Shown here: one piece after another, positions 1-7,827 of the stretch | Numbering within the stretch: position 1 is the stretch's first letter | How the letters are laid out: each line of letters opens with the position of its first letter | Assembly (NCBI GenBank): GCA_964407525.1 | Contig: CAYOWC010000056.1 | Span: 1 to 20,587 of the forward strand | Reading direction: 5' to 3' | DNA length: 20,587 nt | From: DUZB01 sp964407525 | GTDB taxonomy: Bacteria > Desulfobacterota > DSM-4660 > Desulfatiglandales > Desulfatiglandaceae | Made by a program: the position numbers and the translations under genes | The notes under the pieces: model-generated | The model's input: only the letters and a program-made list of their open reading frames with translations | Told to the model about the DNA's origin: nothing | Database searches by the model: none

Positions 1-1428
1 TCGCTTTGTGTCCCGAACTATTTTTAAAAAATTTAAAACAAGCCGAATATTTACTTTCTTCAGATTAATCTCAAGCTCTTCAAGTGAAATGCCTTTGGTT
101 TCGGGAGTGTATCCTTTTATCAACACAAAACCCAAAAGGCAGAAAAATGCGAAAAAAAAGAACAGCGTGGATCCGCCCCAATTTTCCATAATGCTTAATG
201 AGAACCTGACAACAAAAAAATTTCCAATCCAATTGGCCATTGTTGTAACCGTAACACCGAAATCTCTGGCTTCCAACGGGAAAATTTCTGCACAGATTAC
301 CCATATCAACGGTCCTAAAGAGAAACCGAATGCAAGCAGATAAACAAGGCAGGAACCAAGAATAATTGTCTGCCCTGCATTGTGCATCTGCATTCCATTT
401 TCAAGTCTTATAAATTCTGTGGCCATGAGCACTAAAGTAAGAAACATCAAGGCCAGTCCAAGATATATAATAGGTTTTCTTCCCCACTTATCGCAGAAGA
501 AAATTGCGATCAGTGTAGTGAGCATATTCACCAACCCGCAAACGACTGTGGCCACACTGGGATTACTGAATCCAGCCTTCTCGAAAATGATTGTGGAATA
601 GTAAATCACACAGTTTATCCCGCTAAGTTGTTGTAGTAACTGAAGAAGAATCCCTAATAAAATTATTTTGGAAAAATAGGATTTGCCAAGCATGGCAATC
701 GGACCCATCTTCTCCGGCCCTTCTTCTTTTCCGAGGCTTTTTTTGATTTCAGCCAATTCATTTTCAATTTCTGCTTCAGTTTCTCTCGTTTTTTTGAAAA
801 CTTCCAAAGCTTCTTTTTCCCGGCCTTTAAGCATCAACCACCTTGGACTTTTAGGGATCGCAAAGATCAAAACCAGCATGATCATAGCCGGCATGCAGAT
901 AACTCCAAGCATGAGCCTCCATGGGTCATCCCCACTTGAGATTTTCCCTATCAACGTATTGCTTAGATATATAGTAAAGATGCCAATCGTAATTGTGAAC
1001 TGATAAAGGGAAATATAACCACCCCTGAATTTTGCGGGAGCAATTTCAGAAAGGTAGAGAGGCACCACAAAAGATGCACATCCTACGGCAACTCCCAGGC
1101 ACACTCGCGTGAAGTGAAGGACTGCCGATGAGTCTGTGATGGCACCCCAGATAGTGAATATTGAAAAAAATAACGCTGCCAGGAACAGCGTATTTTTTCG
1201 TCCAATGGCCTTTGAAATAAACCCGCTGAAAAATGCACCGATTATTGCGCCTATCAGAATAATACTTGCAAATGATTCACCCTGGGCCGTTGTCCATTGG
1301 AAGGTTTTTTGGATAAAGCCCAGAGACCCGTTGATAAATCCCTGGTCCAAACCAAATAGAAGCCCCCCAAGGGAAGCTATCACGCAGACCCAAAAAACTT
1401 TCGTTTTTGCTTTTTTGTTTGTTTCCAT
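1..1428 (-). CDS. Sugar-porter MFS permease, 3' end cut by window edge
   Basis: Inner-membrane sugar transporter of the major facilitator superfamily, sugar-porter family (relatives of XylE, GlcP and GLUTs), expected to move a hexose or pentose, usually with H+. The 476 visible codons show the family signatures: GRK after TM2 (76-78), PKSPRWL (192-198, a variant of PESPRWL), QQLSGINCVIYYS (266-278), DKWGRKP (313-319), GPLIWVICAEIFP (372-384) and PETKG (442-446) just after the last membrane segment. About 12 hydrophobic segments are visible. The ATG at 1428 has AGGAG seven bases upstream. No stop is reached at base 1, but the PETKG motif shows only a short tail is missing. It lies 83 bases downstream of the hexokinase gene on the same strand, so uptake and phosphorylation are probably co-transcribed. 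The substrate is not determined by sequence alone; glucose-like hexoses are the natural guess. Confidence 0.93.
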   Translation of the reverse strand, partial: METNKKAKTKVFWVCVIASLGGLLFGLDQGFINGSLGFIQKTFQWTTAQGESFASIILIGAIIGAFFSGFISKAIGRKNTLFLAALFFSIFTIWGAITDSSAVLHFTRVCLGVAVGCASFVVPLYLSEIAPAKFRGGYISLYQFTITIGIFTIYLSNTLIGKISSGDDPWRLMLGVICMPAMIMLVLIFAIPKSPRWLMLKGREKEALEVFKKTRETEAEIENELAEIKKSLGKEEGPEKMGPIAMLGKSYFSKIILLGILLQLLQQLSGINCVIYYSTIIFEKAGFSNPSVATVVCGLVNMLTTLIAIFFCDKWGRKPIIYLGLALMFLTLVLMATEFIRLENGMQMHNAGQTIILGSCLVYLLAFGFSLGPLIWVICAEIFPLEARDFGVTVTTMANWIGNFFVVRFSLSIMENWGGSTLFFFFAFFCLLGFVLIKGYTPETKGISLEELEINLKKVNIRLVLNFLKIVRDTKR

Positions 1429-1450
1429 TGGGTTTCTCCTCGTTTTTCAT

Positions 1451-1478
1451 ACATTCCCAGTCTGGAACATGGGAATGT
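1451..1478 (-). promoter_or_regulatory. Intercistronic hairpin between hexokinase and permease genes
   Basis: A perfect 9-bp inverted repeat, ACATTCCCA (1451-1459) and TGGGAATGT (1470-1478), with a 10-base loop. It lies between the hexokinase stop and the permease ribosome-binding site. No T run follows it in the minus-strand direction, so it is not a classical intrinsic terminator. It could be an mRNA processing or stability element that sets different levels of the two proteins. The role is inferred. Confidence 0.4.
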
Positions 1479-1511
1479 GAATTCAATTTGACCGCTAAAC
1501 AACTAAACTAC

Positions 1512-2870
1512 TTAACGAGGTCTGGAGGCAGCTACCGCAGCGATAATAGCGGCACCCCTGCCGGAGCCATCTTTCGAATGAACCAATGCTATTTTTCCTG
1601 CTTTTTCCCTGTACATTTTTTCGAATATATCCTTCATTTCAAACCCAAATCCAGGATATTTCTCAAAGAGTGAGCCATCAATGCCAACCGTATGCATATC
1701 TTTAAGTTCGGGATCTATCCAGGTAATAACCGCAGAGATGGCTGCCGCGCCAAGCCTGGAAGCCCTGCTTGATATTATTTGACACAGACGTTTCAGTACC
1801 GTCCTATCGGGAAATGTCGCATTTGAAATCCCATTATTTTTGAGAAATATTTCAACTTCCTCAAGATTTGTCGTTTCATCTCTTTCAATAAGGGACATAT
1901 GCTCCGTCTTCAAAGAATCTTTGTTGTCAAATTTATCAGCGGCATCGGGTTCATTGAAGAAAATGAGATCTCTCTGTATCAAGTCCAGTAAAACAAACCT
2001 GGTGATTTCGCCCAGATACATCCCTGATACCATTTTTTCAAAATACATGGCACCCGGATTAACGGAAGCCTCATCAACTTGTTTATCGTACCATGTGAGC
2101 GTGAGCCTATCAAAATTGCCCCATTCCATATTGATAATCATATGTTCTTCACGATTCCCCCCTCTCCATTTCCCTATATTCGAAATTTTTTCCCGATAGC
2201 AAGCGTTCATCCCGGTACCCATTATGACACCCAGATCACATGTGGGGTCTGCATAGCTCCTAGCAACGAGAGTACCTACCGTATCATTGGCAAGGGCGGA
2301 GACTTTAATGCAATGGATCTTCTTTCTTTTCAAGGCTTCATTTAGCAATCTGATAATATCTTCACCCACAACGCCTTTTGCTGTAAAACCTTTTGTCCAG
2401 ACGATAAGCTTACCGGCGGCGATATTTGTCTGTTTTACAGGAAAAGAGAAAGTAAAGGCGAGGTCATAACTTTTCTCACTGTCAAAATTATTTTCAGTGA
2501 GGAAGGAGTCAATACACTCGGCAATAAAATCAAAAAGCTGCGCCCCTGTTCCCTCCATGGTTTTCTTTGGAATAGCAAATTTGCTCACAGCTAGAACTTC
2601 TGTTTTACCTTTCCCATCAAGTTTGACAGCAAGCACTCTGAAGTTTGTACCGCCAAGGTCAAGGGCGAGAAACTCCCCTTTTTCATTCCCATTCGGTATG
2701 TCTACAAATGAAGGAATCATTTTCAGGGAACTTTCATAACCCGAAAGGCCCTTCTGCATTTCCGCATGGAAATCCGCAATCACCAATCTGATATCATCCA
2801 AGGAAATCGTAAATATTTTCTCTAAATAGGCGATGAATGTTTTCAAAGCAATTGGCGAGGTGTTGATCAT
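1512..2870 (-). CDS. Eukaryotic-type hexokinase (single-domain)
   Basis: ATP-dependent hexokinase of the eukaryotic/yeast family (Pfam Hexokinase_1 and Hexokinase_2), phosphorylating hexoses to hexose 6-phosphate in the cytoplasm. Numbering from the chosen start: LDLGGTNFR phosphate-1 motif (70-78), FTFSFPVKQ (139-147) and KLIVWTKGF (154-162) from the hexokinase signature, ANDTVGTL with the catalytic-base Asp (194-201), GTGMNACY phosphate-2 motif (218-225), NMEWGNF (247-253), and a C-terminal GSGRGAAIIAAVA adenosine/phosphate segment. Length is 452 aa, about one 50-kDa yeast-type unit, unlike the ~320-aa bacterial glucokinases. An in-frame ATG at 2882 would add MEQA, but only the ATG at 2870 has a good GGAG six bases upstream. 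It sits between the porin and the sugar permease on the same strand, which supports a sugar-uptake operon. Confidence 0.93.
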   Translation of the reverse strand: MINTSPIALKTFIAYLEKIFTISLDDIRLVIADFHAEMQKGLSGYESSLKMIPSFVDIPNGNEKGEFLALDLGGTNFRVLAVKLDGKGKTEVLAVSKFAIPKKTMEGTGAQLFDFIAECIDSFLTENNFDSEKSYDLAFTFSFPVKQTNIAAGKLIVWTKGFTAKGVVGEDIIRLLNEALKRKKIHCIKVSALANDTVGTLVARSYADPTCDLGVIMGTGMNACYREKISNIGKWRGGNREEHMIINMEWGNFDRLTLTWYDKQVDEASVNPGAMYFEKMVSGMYLGEITRFVLLDLIQRDLIFFNEPDAADKFDNKDSLKTEHMSLIERDETTNLEEVEIFLKNNGISNATFPDRTVLKRLCQIISSRASRLGAAAISAVITWIDPELKDMHTVGIDGSLFEKYPGFGFEMKDIFEKMYREKAGKIALVHSKDGSGRGAAIIAAVAASRPR

Positions 2871-2938
2871 TGCTTGCTCCATTTCTCAAATTCAATCTGA
2901 GGATTTAAGAATTGCGGAATGATGGATGGCATTATTGC

Positions 2939-4338
2939 CTAAAGATTCACGGCTAATTGAAAACCCAGAACCAGTGCATCGGGAATATCCCCTGTCCCTC
3001 CTGGATTCATAACGTATTGAACGTCCGGTATGATATGGAGCCATTTGGCAACCTGGAAGTTATAGTTAACTTCCAGCACCAATTCATAGCCCTGCACACC
3101 TATCTCAGCGTCTTCCTGATGATGTTCAAGGTCTTCGCTGAAAGCACCATATACCAGACCAAAGGCGGCAACGTCCTGTTCACGCCCTGGAACAAGCCCC
3201 CGGTATACGACTCCTCCGTTCATAAAAAAAGGCAGCTGGTTGATATCTTTTTCCGGCGCAAACAGGAGCGAAATAAATGGGGTAAGCCCCTGTTTGCTTC
3301 CAGGGCCTCTTTCACGGTAAATCATCTGATCCAACAGGATGTAGAAACCCGAATTGCCGTGATGTGTTTCCGGAGCATTACCGGACAAAGCAAACGAATT
3401 TCCGGAACTGTCTCTGTATAAATCATCAAAATCGCCATTATGATAATAGCCTCCAATTTTGAAGTTTCCGGGTAGACCGATGGATCCTTTTTGACGATTC
3501 AGGAGATACCCGGTTTCTGCAATCACGAAAAGTGGACCTTTCAAGCTGAAATCCAACCCGTGATTCTTGGAGTCGGATACTTCGGGGTCATTATTGAAAA
3601 GGCCTGCCATTAGATAGACTTCTTTCACCGGCCTGACTCTCGTCCGTATCCCCCAGGTGGTATTGGGGTAGGCCGCAACACCGGGAACGTTTTTGAAAAT
3701 AGCTACTGGATTGCCATCAAAACCGTTGTTGACATAGTTCCAGTACAAGGGGGAAGAGAGGAATTCATCTCCCATCGCGATTCGACCCAATCTGAAATTG
3801 AGAACGTCTTCCCACAGCGACTGCTGGAAATAAAGGTCAACAAGCTTATACGTCTGGCCTCCGAACACCTGCTGTACATTGAAGATGTTACCGATATAAT
3901 CGTTGGAAAGGCTCGTACCGTTACGCCAGGAACCCGACATATTGACCTTTGCTCCAGGGATTCCCGCAAGCTTTTCCAGATCGAAGTCGATATTCAGGCG
4001 ATATTATCGCAATAGGTAATGCCTTGCCGATTCCCACCAAGCGGGTTCCCCACGGTATCGGTTACATAGGTAATGGTTGGCGTGATGCCAATATTAGAGA
4101 GGTTTGACCGGAATCTGTCCGGGTCGCCTGTCAGGCGTCTTTGATCGGGGGGAAGTCGAAGTTCAGAATAAAATTTTCGGTGGGCAGGAACAATATTCCA
4201 CCATAGATACTCAATCAATCCGCTCGGCTCCGTACCCGGATCTATTTCTTCCCCACCGGCATTCAAACGGGACGGCATTACGCTTGAGAGCACAATCAAC
4301 GCAATCAGCGCAACAACTGTGTTTTTGAGTCGATTCAT
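2939..4338 (-). pseudogene. OprB-type carbohydrate porin, interrupted by one frameshift
   Basis: Outer-membrane carbohydrate-selective porin (OprB family) in two overlapping-frame pieces. The N-terminal piece (4338-3994, 114 codons) begins with a signal peptide (MNRLKNTVVALIALIVLSSV...) and reaches ITYVTDTVGNPLGG and RQGITYCDNIA before a TGA. The C-terminal piece resumes with NIDFDLEKLAG and carries typical OprB segments: SGSWRNGTSLSNDYIGN, VQQVFGGQTYKL, LRLGR-type RLGRIAMGDEF and SSPLYWNYVNNG. Restoring one C in the CC at 3997-3998 (minus-strand reading GCCTGA to GCCCTGA) gives a continuous protein of about 466 aa, the normal length. An in-frame stop directly before the ATG at 4338 fixes the start; no clear Shine-Dalgarno is visible. 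The C terminus ends in NL rather than the usual aromatic. One missing base in an otherwise intact gene may be a sequencing error. Confidence 0.85.
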
Positions 4339-4528
4339 TTAAGAGAGAGCTACTGAAAAACCTCAAAAGAATGCTACGTTTTCTAATTTTGAGCAAATAC
4401 CTTGTTTCGGACGTGAAAAGGGCATGTGGTGTAGTTTAGCATCAACCCTAAAGGAAAAGAAAGACATTTATGCTGTGTGCCTAACACCCTGCCGGGTCCA
4501 TAATTGGAGCTATGTTTTCGATCTTTGA

Positions 4529-4748
4529 CATATACGAACATTTCAAGTATTTTTAGATCCAGTATTTCTGAAAATAGATAAAAGGCTTACGGATAAATTC
4601 CCTGGTATTGTAATTCTGGAGTCCAGAGAGTCTGCAAACAGAATTTGAAGCAGCAGGGTTCAAAATACAATCCAGGTACACTGATGTAGCTGGCACCTCC
4701 TTCAATGAGACGGTCAATGAGTTTGCCGTTGTCGGCAAGAAGACATAA
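4529..4748 (+). pseudogene. Remnant of a SAM-dependent methyltransferase-like C terminus
   Basis: The stretch upstream of the helix-hairpin-helix gene is not random. Reading frame three from 4614 to the TAA at 4746-4748 gives FWSPESLQTEFEAAGFKI, then a segment with TDVAG and NEFAVVGKKT. This resembles the last helix and strands of class I methyltransferases (EAAGF followed by a beta hairpin and a VVGKK end). The preceding residues FPGIVIL lie in another frame (4529-4616), so at least one frameshift separates the two parts, and the catalytic SAM-binding region is absent. The family assignment rests on general resemblance only. It is best treated as a decayed gene end. Confidence 0.42.
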
Positions 4749-4766
4749 ATCTCGGGGAAGAAACAA

Positions 4767-5129
4767 ATGAAAAGCCCAGACAGAGAAACTGTTTCACGAC
4801 TTGATGCGCTTCCCAACATCGGAAAAGCGATAGCGGCAGATCTCCAATTGATTGGCATTGAACATCCAAAGAAACTGATTGGAAAAAAACCGTTTGAACT
4901 GTACGATATTCTTTGTGCAACAACAGGGAAAAAACATGATCCCTGTGTTATTGATGTGTTCATGGCGGTCATCCATTTCATGGAAGGGGGTGATCCACTC
5001 CCCTGGTGGTCTTTCACGGATGAACGAAAAAAGAAGATCACCAAAAAAATCAAAACATCCAAAACCTATGTTGAGTTTGAAAAAGCCGATTTCGAGGCAA
5101 AAAATCATGCAAATACAAAGATCGAATAA
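4767..5129 (+). CDS. Cdd1-family helix-hairpin-helix protein
   Basis: A 120-aa protein of the 'pathogenicity locus' Cdd1 family (named from a Clostridioides difficile gene next to the toxin locus), which is widespread in environmental bacteria and has no proven role. Residues about 11-31 form a helix-hairpin-helix with LPNIGKAIAADLQLIGI, a fold that often contacts DNA non-specifically. The following LYDILCATTG, HDPCVIDVFMAV and GGDPLPWWSFTDERK are the characteristic second half. The C-terminal ~30 residues are Lys-rich and probably disordered. GGGGAAG seven bases before the ATG gives a plausible ribosome-binding site. Its end overlaps the start of the next gene by 23 bases, so the two are probably co-translated, although their functions show no obvious link. 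Confidence 0.85.
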   Translation: MKSPDRETVSRLDALPNIGKAIAADLQLIGIEHPKKLIGKKPFELYDILCATTGKKHDPCVIDVFMAVIHFMEGGDPLPWWSFTDERKKKITKKIKTSKTYVEFEKADFEAKNHANTKIE

Positions 5130-6456
5130 AAACCGTCTCGTCATGGACAATGCATTTCGAATTCTCTTTTGCTTTCTGACCAGTGTCGTGCTTTCAAGGG
5201 CGCCATGTTTCTCCGCGGAAACCTCACCTGGCACCAATAAAGGCCTTGACACTGTAACACTTCAGCTGAAGTGGAAACACCAATTTCAGTTTGCAGGTTA
5301 TTATGCTGCGCTCGAAAAGGGTTTCTATAAACAGGCCGGTTTGGATGTAAAAATAATTGAAGCAAATTCTGAGGAAGAATCCACGAAGCAGGTTATTAGC
5401 GGCAAAGCTGATTTCGGTATTGCCATGTCCGATTTGATTCCTCTCAGAGCCAAGGGAGAACCAATAGTAGCACTGGCTGCAATTTACCAGCATTCACCTT
5501 CCATAATACTCGCGCCGAAAACAAATGGGATAGAAAATCTACATGACCTGAAAGGAAAAAAAGTCTCGCTGGAAGCCCATTCTGCAGAACTTATAAGTTA
5601 TCTTGAATCCGAAGGCCTTCCCGTCCGGAAACTAATCATTTATCCCCATGATTACGGCATAGACAACCTCATTTCAGGTGAAGTGGATGCCATGTCCGCC
5701 TATTCAACGGATGAACCCTTTCTGCTTTTTCAAAAAGGGGTTGAATATAGCACCTTCTCACCCCGTGCCGGAGGAATTGACTTTTATGGCGACATCCTGT
5801 TCACAAGCGAAAACCAGATAAATGAGCATCCTGAACGTGTCGCTGCCTTCTTAGAGGCATCTCTTAAAGGGTGGAAGTATGCATTGGATAATACGGATGA
5901 AATTGTCCATCTCATATTATCCAAGTACACACAGCGACACTCGCGTGAACATCTGTTGTTTGAGGCGGAAATGTCAAAACGGCTGATAATGGCAGATGTG
6001 GTCGAACTTGGCTACATGAACCCGGGACGTTGGCATCACATTGCAAATTCTTTCCAAAAGATGAATCTCATCCCTAGCGATTTTTCCCTCGAAGGGTTCA
6101 TTTATAATCGAAATCCAGAGCAGGATTATCGTTGGCTTTACCTCAGCTTTATCGGCGCCGTTCTGATAGCAGGGTTGGCTTTCCTCTTAGCTGGACGATT
6201 CTATAAATTGAACCGCTCACTAAAATGGGAAATCAATGAGCGTCAGAAAAATATCAATCAATTAGAAGAAGCGAACGACAAGATCAAAACCCTGCAGGGC
6301 ATTATTCCAATCTGTATGCATTGCAAAGAAATCAGGGACGATAAGGGCTATTGGAACCAACTTGAAAAGTATATTTCAGAACATTCCGAGGTTCAATTCA
6401 GCCACGGTATTTGTGAAAAATGCTTGAAAGAACATTACCCGGAAATAGCAAATTGA
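5107..6456 (+). CDS. NMT1/THI5-like periplasmic-binding protein with TM anchor and cytoplasmic CxxC/CxxC tail
   Basis: A 449-aa protein. Residues 1-40 look like a signal peptide or N-terminal anchor (basic RSNKNR, hydrophobic ILFCFLTSVVL, then FSAET). Residues ~55-330 are an NMT1/THI5-like substrate-binding domain (LQLKWKHQFQFAGYYAALEKG, the D/GDLKGKKV-like HDLKGKKVSLEAH, and DLISGEVDAM-like GEVDAMSAY). Then come one membrane segment (343-365), a charged coiled-coil-like linker (369-397) and a small C-terminal module with C403-x2-C406 (ICMHCKEIRDDKGYW) and C436-x2-C439 (FSHGICEKCLKEHYPE). The same tail module recurs at the ends of many bacterial response regulators and PAS/GAF proteins and has no assigned function; I infer metal binding. 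No permease or ATPase genes are adjacent, so this is more likely a sensor than a transport component. The start at 5107 is chosen because GAGG lies nine bases upstream; the long upstream extension of the frame is the shadow of the Cdd1 gene. Confidence 0.85.
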   Translation: MQIQRSNKNRLVMDNAFRILFCFLTSVVLSRAPCFSAETSPGTNKGLDTVTLQLKWKHQFQFAGYYAALEKGFYKQAGLDVKIIEANSEEESTKQVISGKADFGIAMSDLIPLRAKGEPIVALAAIYQHSPSIILAPKTNGIENLHDLKGKKVSLEAHSAELISYLESEGLPVRKLIIYPHDYGIDNLISGEVDAMSAYSTDEPFLLFQKGVEYSTFSPRAGGIDFYGDILFTSENQINEHPERVAAFLEASLKGWKYALDNTDEIVHLILSKYTQRHSREHLLFEAEMSKRLIMADVVELGYMNPGRWHHIANSFQKMNLIPSDFSLEGFIYNRNPEQDYRWLYLSFIGAVLIAGLAFLLAGRFYKLNRSLKWEINERQKNINQLEEANDKIKTLQGIIPICMHCKEIRDDKGYWNQLEKYISEHSEVQFSHGICEKCLKEHYPEIAN

Positions 6457-6575
6457 AGAATGTTTTAATTCTTAAGCAATGAGGTCGAATATGTTCGAAG
6501 TCAAGGCGTCTTCCTTTATAGCGTCCATGTTAAAATCTGACGTTTTTGCAAAGATCGTCGGTGACCCTCTCCTAA

Positions 6576-6992
6576 TTCGATAGCAGAAAAAGCCGGTGGG
6601 CGATTGCGGATAAAAGGGATGTGGCAAGTTCCCTATATGGTGAAAAAATTGCAGCAATCATGTTAAAGAAGATGGGGCACAGCGTCGTGGTTGCCAACAA
6701 CGGCCGAGAGGCGATTAAGGCATTTGAAGAGGAAGGATTTGATCTTATCCTCATGGCCGGCCATATGCCGCTGATGGACGGACTGGAAGCTACAAGTGCA
6801 ATCCGAGATACGGAAGATAACTCTAAGATGCAAAAGACCCCTATAATCGCGGTTACCGCCAATGCCATGAAAGGAGACCGGGAGCGTTTCCTCGCTGCGG
6901 GCATGGACGATTACATCTCCAAACCCATCAAGAGAAAATCCCTTGAAGAGGTGATAGAGAGGGTTATGGCTGAAAACGAAAATATCGCCTGA
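6576..6992 (+). pseudogene. Degenerate response-regulator receiver domain
   Basis: The 124 codons from GTG 6621 to the stop at 6990-6992 encode the latter four-fifths of a CheY-like receiver of the kind found at the end of hybrid histidine kinases: EKIAAIMLKKMGHSVVVANNG, FDLILMAGHMPLMDGLEA, PIIAVTANAMKGD and the AAGMDDYISKPI end. The switch Thr (AVTA) and Lys (SKP) remain. The phosphoacceptor position in LILM-D-xxMP is Ala here, and the N-terminal strand with the acidic pair is missing, replaced by unrelated codons back to a stop at 6573-6575. No convincing start or ribosome-binding site is present (AGGG sits two bases from the GTG). It is most simply a truncated, decaying receiver; a functional pseudo-receiver started at the ATG 6660 cannot be excluded. 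Confidence 0.72.
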
Positions 6993-7079
6993 CCTATTGA
7001 CTCATATCATCCAGATATCGTATAAAGGCCATGGTTTAGGAAATACATATCAAGGATTTCGCAAGCTATGGCAGAAGGG

Positions 7080-7215
7080 TGGGAACAAGAAAAGAGGTCT
7101 CCCGCAGAGGCGCAGAGAGCCAAACAAGCCTATATTCATTTTACCTCGCCCCCATTCTCTTTCGTAGGTCAGCGCTCAGGTTTTTTTAACTGGTAACCGG
7201 CAACTGGTGACTGTA
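7080..7215. repeat. Short dispersed-repeat-like noncoding sequence
   Basis: The intergenic stretch before the zinc-finger gene contains GCAGAGGCGCAGAG (two GCAGAG copies around GC) near 7104-7117 and, near 7185-7213, the near-tandem ACTGGTAACCGGCA / ACTGGTGACTG. Motifs of this look are commonly scattered between genes in Desulfobacterota. No gene is visible in 6993-7248. Assignment as a repeat would need a genome-wide count. Confidence 0.35.
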
Positions 7216-7248
7216 AACCGAAACGAAGTTTCCCCATGAGGTTTTTCT

Positions 7249-7827
7249 ATGAAATGCACCTACCATCCCCAGAAAGAAGCTGTAAACAAATGCAGTATGT
7301 GCAAGAAACCCCTCTGTGCCGAATGCGGAGAACAAGAAGCTGGCGCGAATGTCCTCTGCACTCGATGTGCGGCTTTATCAGCCGCCCAGGCTGCTGTAAT
7401 CGGTGAAGAAGAACGACAAACGAAACAGGAGGAAAAAAGAATTACAGCGGCTAAAAAGCGAAAAAAACCTCATGCGGGAATGATTGCCGTTCTCATCGCC
7501 GCCGCAATTGTTTTGTTAGCGAATGTTTATATGTACATAGGGCCGGGTGCTCCCGTTTTGGACGAATTCGACCCCGGTAAGCACCCTGTTTTGGCGGCAG
7601 ATCTCATAAATGACGGCATTGAAGATTACGCAGAAGACCATGGGGGGCAATTTCCGGAAAAATTAACTGATTTGCTTGAGAAATATCTTCCTTATGAAAA
7701 AATTACACCAGCGGTATTAGATATTTTCTCTTACACTCGGTTTTCCCCCACATCCTATGAGCTTCGTTTCAATGATGAAGGTAATGAGGAATTTTCAGAC
7801 ATTGTTTTTGGAAAGGAGAACAAATGA
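7249..7827 (+). CDS. Zinc-finger/TM protein with pilin-like C-terminal domain
   Basis: A 192-aa membrane protein. The N terminus carries eight metal-ligand-type residues in B-box-like order: C3, H6, C15, C18, C23, C26, C37 and C40, so probably two zinc ions on the cytoplasmic side. A basic, Ala/Lys/Glu-rich linker (52-74) precedes one membrane helix (77-97). The outer part has DLINDGIEDYAEDHGGQFPEKLTDLL (117-142), which is like the helix and YPxxLxxL loop of type II/IV pseudopilins, although there is no prepilin peptidase site. The ATG at 7249 follows GAGG by seven bases. It overlaps the next gene, a true pilin, by four bases, so the two are translationally coupled. I infer a membrane accessory or anchor for the pilus-like assembly; the function is not known. 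Confidence 0.75.
   Translation: MKCTYHPQKEAVNKCSMCKKPLCAECGEQEAGANVLCTRCAALSAAQAAVIGEEERQTKQEEKRITAAKKRKKPHAGMIAVLIAAAIVLLANVYMYIGPGAPVLDEFDPGKHPVLAADLINDGIEDYAEDHGGQFPEKLTDLLEKYLPYEKITPAVLDIFSYTRFSPTSYELRFNDEGNEEFSDIVFGKENK

Noticed and set aside
3994..3996. TGA in the porin gene as a selenocysteine codon.
   Set aside because: The porin continues in a different frame after it, so this is a frameshift and not a recoded stop.
4879..5106. Longer N terminus for the NMT1-like protein, from 4879.
   Set aside because: The extension overlaps the Cdd1 gene in another frame and lacks signal-peptide character; the start at 5107 has a ribosome-binding site and a signal sequence.
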